7,726 nucleotides of DNA from Campylobacteraceae bacterium (lineage in GTDB: Bacteria; Campylobacterota; Campylobacteria; Campylobacterales; Sulfurovaceae): positions 1 to 7,726 of the forward strand of contig JALSQJ010000208.1 in assembly GCA_026985495.1 (NCBI GenBank), written 5' to 3'. This document shows, piece after piece, positions 6,418-7,726 of the stretch (positions are counted from its first letter, which is position 1; each line of letters opens with the position of its first letter). The position numbers and the translations under genes were made by a program. The notes beneath the pieces are model-generated. The model saw only the letters and a list, made by a program, of their open reading frames with translations, was not told where the DNA came from and did not search any database.

Positions 6418-7459
6418 TTAGTAACTTTTTAAAGCTATAAAAAGCTTTGGTTTTTCGTATTTTACCATCTCTATTATCAACAAGCCCATAACCAGGAGCA
6501 ATTAGCTGATGCCAATAGACTTTTTCTACTTTTTGGCTTTTTAGTGCAATCTCCAAATACTCTAACATATATTTGTTATAAAGCTCTTCGCTTACACACT
6601 CTTTTTCAGAAGTAGGGGCGTAAGGTGCTGTGCCACTTAGTGGGTAGTTGGTCTCTGTAATGTAAATAGCATTTTCACATTTAGATGAGTTTCTTACAAT
6701 GGTATCTAAAAACTCTATCTTGTTTTTTAAATCAAATATCTTCATTTGCGTAGAGTAGGGGCTACCACGACGGTCAACATAGAGTAGAGAAGCAACTTTG
6801 TCATAGTGAATAGGGTAGTGGTTAAAGAGGGTACGAATGGTAAAGTGATACTCAAAATCTATGACAGAAGAACCTATAAGTTTTATTTGAGGAAAGTTCT
6901 CATCACGTACCTTTTGAACTCTCTCATAAAAGGCTAAATACTCTTCCATTGAAACAAATCCCCATTTAATCCGATTAATAGCATTGCCTATCATGAACTC
7001 ATTGGTAATCTCTTTGAACTTTTCAAATATAATCTTGATATCTCTAGCTAAAAGCTGATGGTCTTCTATGTGTTCTCTATCTTGAATAATTGTTATGAGT
7101 ATTGCTTTGTCTGTTCCAAACCCTTTTGCGAAATTTACATAGTCATCTATATTGTCTATATCATTTAAAAAAACTCTTATCTGAAGTGATTTGACTCCTA
7201 ACTCCTCCACTAAACTAAACTGCTCCTCTCCTTTATCTAAATTAACACATAAGCCATAGAAATCAGGCGTTTTAATGCGTTGCTTATGAAGTTTTGATTT
7301 AAAATAGAACTTTAGAAATAGATAAGGAAAATAGATGAGGTTCGTGGCTATGAGTTTAGCATAATCAACTGCATGACCTTTGCGTAGCTCTTTTTTTAAC
7401 GCTTTTTTGAGTATGTGTGGTTGGTCGGAGTGGGTGTCCCAGGGGAATTGGTTAGACAT
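6410..7459 (-). CDS. Glycoside-hydrolase-like TIM-barrel protein in an LPS core operon
   Basis: This 349-residue protein looks like a (beta/alpha)8 barrel of the glycoside hydrolase superfamily, not a glycosyltransferase. Supporting segments are FYGLCVNL (67-74, first strand), LQIRVFLND (92-100), FMIGNAINRIKWG (155-167), IKLIGSSVIDFE (192-203), SLLYVDRRG (224-232), AIYITETNYPL (264-274) and VEKVYWHQLIAPGYGLVD (311-328). In clan GH-A enzymes the nucleophile Glu ends a late strand, which E269 matches. The acid/base Glu normally follows Asn after strand 4, and here that place reads Asn159-Ala160. No signal peptide is seen; a hydrophobic, Lys-flanked stretch (about 36-54) could touch the membrane. 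The ATG at 7459 has no strong Shine-Dalgarno sequence and lies 23 bases after the PIN-domain gene. It leads the operon with waaF and a second GT9 gene, which suggests a role in LPS core or polysaccharide. The substrate is unknown, and it may be non-catalytic. Confidence 0.65.
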   Translation of the reverse strand: MSNQFPWDTHSDQPHILKKALKKELRKGHAVDYAKLIATNLIYFPYLFLKFYFKSKLHKQRIKTPDFYGLCVNLDKGEEQFSLVEELGVKSLQIRVFLNDIDNIDDYVNFAKGFGTDKAILITIIQDREHIEDHQLLARDIKIIFEKFKEITNEFMIGNAINRIKWGFVSMEEYLAFYERVQKVRDENFPQIKLIGSSVIDFEYHFTIRTLFNHYPIHYDKVASLLYVDRRGSPYSTQMKIFDLKNKIEFLDTIVRNSSKCENAIYITETNYPLSGTAPYAPTSEKECVSEELYNKYMLEYLEIALKSQKVEKVYWHQLIAPGYGLVDNRDGKIRKTKAFYSFKKLLNE

Positions 7460-7482
7460 TTTTTATTTTTCTTTTATCTATG

Positions 7483-7726
7483 TTAAAACCAATCATTTAA
7501 ATTCAATCCTTCAACTTTCTTAAATTCTTTTGTATTGTGTGTGACTAAAGTTAAATTATGGGCTTTAGATGAACCTGCAATTAAAATATCCATCTCTCCA
7601 ATGGTTGTACCTCTATTTTCAAGGTTAGCTCGAATAAGGGCTGATGCTTTAGCTTCTTTTTCTCCAAATTCAATAATGTTTACTTGTTCTAAAAGAGTAG
7701 CTAATTGTTTTTCTCGTTTATGTGGA
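7483..7726 (-). CDS. vapC: PIN-domain toxin, VapC-type, C-terminal part (5' truncated by window edge)
   Basis: On the minus strand an 80-codon open frame runs from the right edge to the TAA at 7485-7483. It shows the C-terminal half of a VapC-type PIN domain: the GTTIGEMDILIAGSS stretch, with the conserved acidic Asp of the active site (codon 7590-7588), then LTLVTHNTKEF and VEGLNLNDWF, a very typical VapC ending. These proteins are Mg-dependent ribonucleases, usually of tRNA or rRNA, held in check by a VapB-type antitoxin encoded just upstream. The N-terminal catalytic Asp and any antitoxin gene would lie beyond base 7726. No defect is visible in the part present. It lies on the same strand as, and 23 bases before, the glycoside-hydrolase-like gene, with no terminator between. 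A stand-alone PIN RNase without an antitoxin cannot be excluded. Confidence 0.85.
   Translation of the reverse strand, partial: PHKREKQLATLLEQVNIIEFGEKEAKASALIRANLENRGTTIGEMDILIAGSSKAHNLTLVTHNTKEFKKVEGLNLNDWF

Noticed and set aside
1..7726. Search for CRISPR arrays, tRNA/rRNA, insertion sequences, attachment sites or long repeats
   Set aside because: Coding sequence fills nearly the whole window; the longest gap is 461-605, and I saw no direct-repeat array, transposase, tRNA-like fold or flanking repeats.

Overview
This is an AT-rich, densely packed bacterial window that most resembles a free-living member of the Campylobacterota (Sulfurimonas/Sulfurovum-like). The basis is the low GC, the divergence pattern of the proteins, and the gene order gmhB-hldD-hldE-gmhA, which matches the heptose locus I recall from Campylobacter jejuni (gmhB, hldD, hldE, gmhA, waaF). 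The genus is inference. I see no rRNA, tRNA, CRISPR array, insertion sequence or phage gene.

Left end (1-605): the 3' end of a plus-strand Mrp/ApbC/NBP35-type Fe-S carrier ATPase gene with an unusual Cys-rich C-terminal tail. It is followed by a clear intrinsic terminator and a short intergenic region with a plausible sigma-70-type promoter.

Plus-strand operon (606-4437): a small, very acidic helical protein of unknown function, then gmhB, hldD, hldE and gmhA, with short gaps or overlaps. Together the last four encode the whole route from sedoheptulose 7-phosphate to ADP-L-glycero-D-manno-heptose: GmhA isomerase, HldE kinase, GmhB phosphatase, HldE adenylyltransferase, HldD epimerase. This is the precursor of the LPS/LOS inner core heptoses.

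Minus-strand operon (7459 down to 4415): a TIM-barrel protein resembling glycoside hydrolases, a WaaF-like heptosyltransferase, and a second, divergent GT9-family protein. These are probable users of the ADP-heptose made by the opposing operon. The two operons converge and their last genes overlap tail to tail by 23 bp.

Right end (7483-7726): the C-terminal 80 codons of a PIN-domain (VapC-type) toxin on the minus strand, directly upstream of the LPS-core operon. Its 5' part and any antitoxin gene lie outside the window.

I found no clearly new system. The most interesting items are the glycoside-hydrolase-like protein with an apparently altered acid/base site, the GT9 protein with Asn in place of the usual Asp, the uncharacterised acidic protein leading the heptose operon, and the Cys-rich tail on Mrp.
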